NCBI RefSeq assembly: GCF_009795715.1
Contig: NZ_WTCR01000003.1
Span: 1 to 64,000 of the forward strand
Origin: Labilibaculum euxinicum
GTDB lineage: Bacteria > Bacteroidota > Bacteroidia > Bacteroidales > Marinifilaceae
Length of the DNA: 64,000 nucleotides
Direction: 5' to 3'
Shown: one piece after another, positions 61,983 to 64,000 of the stretch
Layout of the letters: every line of letters starts with the position of its first letter
Numbering within the stretch: the stretch's first letter is position 1
The notes under the pieces: model-generated
The model's input: the letters and a program-made list of their open reading frames with translations, nothing else
What the model was told of the DNA's origin: nothing
Databases searched by the model: none
Program-made: the position numbers and the translations under genes

Positions 61983-63980
61983 ATGATAAAAAAAATTTTC
62001 AAAGGAATTGTGTTTTCCTCCCTTTTAATTAGTGCTTCGTTCACATATTCTCAAAGCAATGTAATCCATGTAAAATCCCCTAACGGGAAGATTGACATGG
62101 CTTTGGAAAGTGGAGCAAAGCTAACCTGGTCTGTAAAACATGAAAATACAGAAGTTATTGTGCCTTCTACTATATCGTTAACACTTGGTAGCGGAGAGGT
62201 TTTAGGCAACAATGCAAAAGTTATTAGCACTAAAAAATCAAAAGTCAACACTACGTTTACAACGCCTATCTATAAAAAGGAATCGGTGGTTGACGAGTAT
62301 AATCAGGTTATAGTAAACTTTAAGGGGCATTATGGCTTGATTTTAAGAGCCTATGATGATGGTGCGGCCTACCGTTTTTTTACAAATAAGAAAGGACAAA
62401 TTATTGTTGAATCGGAAGAAGCTGGTTTTAACTTTAGTAAGGACCATAAAGCCTATGTTCCCTATGTACGTGATCTAAGAGAAAATGACATGTATTCATT
62501 CGCCTTTGAATGCGATTATGTTGAGACACCTCTTTCTGGATTTGTAAAAGATTCACTGGCTATTTCTCCGCTGCTTGTTGATCTGGAAAATGGGAAAAAA
62601 GCTGCTGTTATAGAGGCTGATTTGGAAGATTACCCTGGCATGTTTTTAACACGAAATAATCAAACGAAGCAAGGTCTGAAAGGAGCTTTTGCTCATTATC
62701 CGAAGGAAGAACGAATGGGGGGCTACAATAACATGGACTATATGGTAGCAAAAAGGGAACCTTATATTGCCAAGACAAGCGGCACACGAAAATTTCCATG
62801 GAGAGCAATCATAATAAGTGAAAGCGATAAAGATCTGTTGAACAATGATATGGTGCAAAAGCTTGCCGCACCTTCTAGAATTAATGATATAAGCTGGATA
62901 AAACCAGGTAAAGTAGCATGGGATTGGTGGAATGATTGGAATATATCGAAAGTCGATTTTAAGGCAGGGATCAATACCGAAACCTATAAATATTATATCG
63001 ATTTTGCTTCTAAAAACAATATTGAGTATGTGGTTCTGGATGAAGGTTGGAGTGAAGAAACCGATATGATGAAGATAGCACCAAGTATGGATGTTGAGAA
63101 ACTCATTAACTACGGAAAACAAAAAAATGTAGGAATTATTCTTTGGGCTTCATGGTATGCTATCAATCAGGTTTTAGACGATGCTTTTATTAAATATTCA
63201 AAAATGGGAGTGAAAGGGTTTAAAATAGATTTCTTAGATCGTGATGACCAAAAAATGGTAAAGTCGGTTTATAACATTGCTAAAAAGGCCGCTTCTTATA
63301 AACTTCTTGTTGATTTCCATGGTATGTATAAACCCACTGGCGTTCAGCGAACATATCCGAACATTGTTAATTTTGAGGGGGTAAAAGGCTTGGAGAACGT
63401 TAAGTGGACAGCAAATGATGATACCCCATATTATGCCACTTGTATTCCCTTTATCAGAATGCTGGCGGGACCTATGGATTATACGCCAGGAGCCATGCGT
63501 AATGCAACAAAAGCAGATTTTCGTCCAAGTAACTCCATGCCGATGAGTAAGGGAACCAGATGTCACCAGTTGGGTATGTATGTTGTTTATGAAGCTCCAT
63601 TACAAATGATGGCCGATAGTCCTACGGCCTACATGAAAGAACAGGAAAGCACGACTTTTATTACCAAGATCCCTACTACTTTTAATGAAACAGTTGCCCT
63701 TGATGGTAAAGTGGGAGAATATGTAAGCATTGCCAGAAGAAAGGGTGATATATGGTATGTAGGCGGTTTAACTAACTGGACATCAAGAGAGATGATGGTG
63801 GACCTATCATTCCTTGATAAAGGAACCTACTCCGCCGAAATTTTTAGAGATGGCATTAATGCGGATAAAGATCCTACAGACTATAAAAGAGAAACAATTG
63901 ATGTTACAAATACCGATAAGTTAACGGTAAATATGGCCAATGGTGGCGGTTTTGCCATTATAATTAGCCCCAAAAAATAA
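61983..63980 (+). CDS. GH97 glycoside hydrolase, second copy
   Basis: This 665-residue protein has a signal peptide ending TYSQ. It follows the GH97 plan: beta-sandwich (about 25-295; SPNGKIDMALESGAKLTWSV, LRAYDDGAAYRF), barrel (WIKPGKVAWDWWNDWNIS, YVVLDEGW, IILWASWYA, GFKIDFLDRDDQ, DFHGMYKPTGVQRTYPN, AGPMDYTPGAMRNA) and a C-terminal domain. Asp416 and Glu465 stand in the same relation as Asp403 and Glu452 of the first copy. The two proteins are clearly different in sequence, so they are not a recent tandem duplicate and likely split substrates or linkages. WDWWNDW matches the GH97 core seen in SusB-like and alpha-galactosidase members. The gene ends 20 bases before the window edge. Confidence 0.9.
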   Translation: MIKKIFKGIVFSSLLISASFTYSQSNVIHVKSPNGKIDMALESGAKLTWSVKHENTEVIVPSTISLTLGSGEVLGNNAKVISTKKSKVNTTFTTPIYKKESVVDEYNQVIVNFKGHYGLILRAYDDGAAYRFFTNKKGQIIVESEEAGFNFSKDHKAYVPYVRDLRENDMYSFAFECDYVETPLSGFVKDSLAISPLLVDLENGKKAAVIEADLEDYPGMFLTRNNQTKQGLKGAFAHYPKEERMGGYNNMDYMVAKREPYIAKTSGTRKFPWRAIIISESDKDLLNNDMVQKLAAPSRINDISWIKPGKVAWDWWNDWNISKVDFKAGINTETYKYYIDFASKNNIEYVVLDEGWSEETDMMKIAPSMDVEKLINYGKQKNVGIILWASWYAINQVLDDAFIKYSKMGVKGFKIDFLDRDDQKMVKSVYNIAKKAASYKLLVDFHGMYKPTGVQRTYPNIVNFEGVKGLENVKWTANDDTPYYATCIPFIRMLAGPMDYTPGAMRNATKADFRPSNSMPMSKGTRCHQLGMYVVYEAPLQMMADSPTAYMKEQESTTFITKIPTTFNETVALDGKVGEYVSIARRKGDIWYVGGLTNWTSREMMVDLSFLDKGTYSAEIFRDGINADKDPTDYKRETIDVTNTDKLTVNMANGGGFAIIISPKK

Positions 63981-64000
63981 GTGTATTAAATATTAATTAA

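Overview
The window looks like the chromosome of an AT-rich, probably marine member of the Bacteroidota (Marinilabiliales/Cytophagia-like; no ribosomal or marker gene is present to fix it further). The evidence is type IX secretion (T9SS) C-terminal sorting tails of both type A and type B, a PorP/SprF-type barrel, SprB-type and MBG-type giant adhesins, SusC/SusD pairs, BACON domains and Bacteroidota-style lipoproteins.

Layout. (1) 1-6809: the 3' end of a giant MBG-repeat T9SS adhesin carrying 25 tandem 45-bp acidic repeats, followed by an outer-membrane barrel with an OmpA tail. (2) 6934-10427: a small decaying carbohydrate island, namely a GH20 C-terminal remnant, a frameshifted AraC-type regulator remnant and an intact GH2 lipoprotein, bracketed by two identical 36-bp hairpin repeats. 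(3) 10560-14702, minus strand: a FG-GAP/VCBS protein with a T9SS type B tail and a HEAT-like exported protein. (4) 15254-43377, plus strand: a long co-directional surface cluster (PorP/SprF-OmpA fusion, second barrel, 1516-aa protein of unknown function, FISUMP lipoprotein, 1474-aa modular protein, 450-aa exported protein, IPT/kelch-like lipoprotein, fibronectin-III protein, 2711-aa SprB-repeat T9SS protein). (5) 43484-43958: a dead IS200/IS605-type transposase. (6) 44167-63980: a polysaccharide utilization locus (SusC, SusD, glycan-binding lipoprotein, BACON-GH5, GH43, GH29 with an in-frame stop, BACON-SGNH esterase, GH2, two GH97), open at the right edge.

The most unusual part is region 4. 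The 1474-aa protein joins a moderately GC-rich N-terminal part (export/adhesion-like, resembling TANFOR-type proteins, with a HEVAH zinc-peptidase motif) to a very AT-rich tail whose end looks lysozyme-like. An exported 450-aa protein follows 9 bp later. The same intergenic repeat families sit on both sides of the FISUMP lipoprotein gene and on both sides of the 1474/450-aa pair. My inference is that these are exchangeable cassettes in a polymorphic-toxin-like or variable surface-protein system built on PorP/SprF-type export. The sequence supports the modularity directly; the toxin and immunity roles are hypotheses.

The PUL encodes a plausible pathway for a branched, fucosylated and acetylated plant-type hemicellulose. 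An endo-acting GH5 cuts the backbone, SusC/D and the surface binder capture and import fragments, and GH43, GH29, the esterase, GH2 and GH97 remove side groups. No regulator for it lies in the window.
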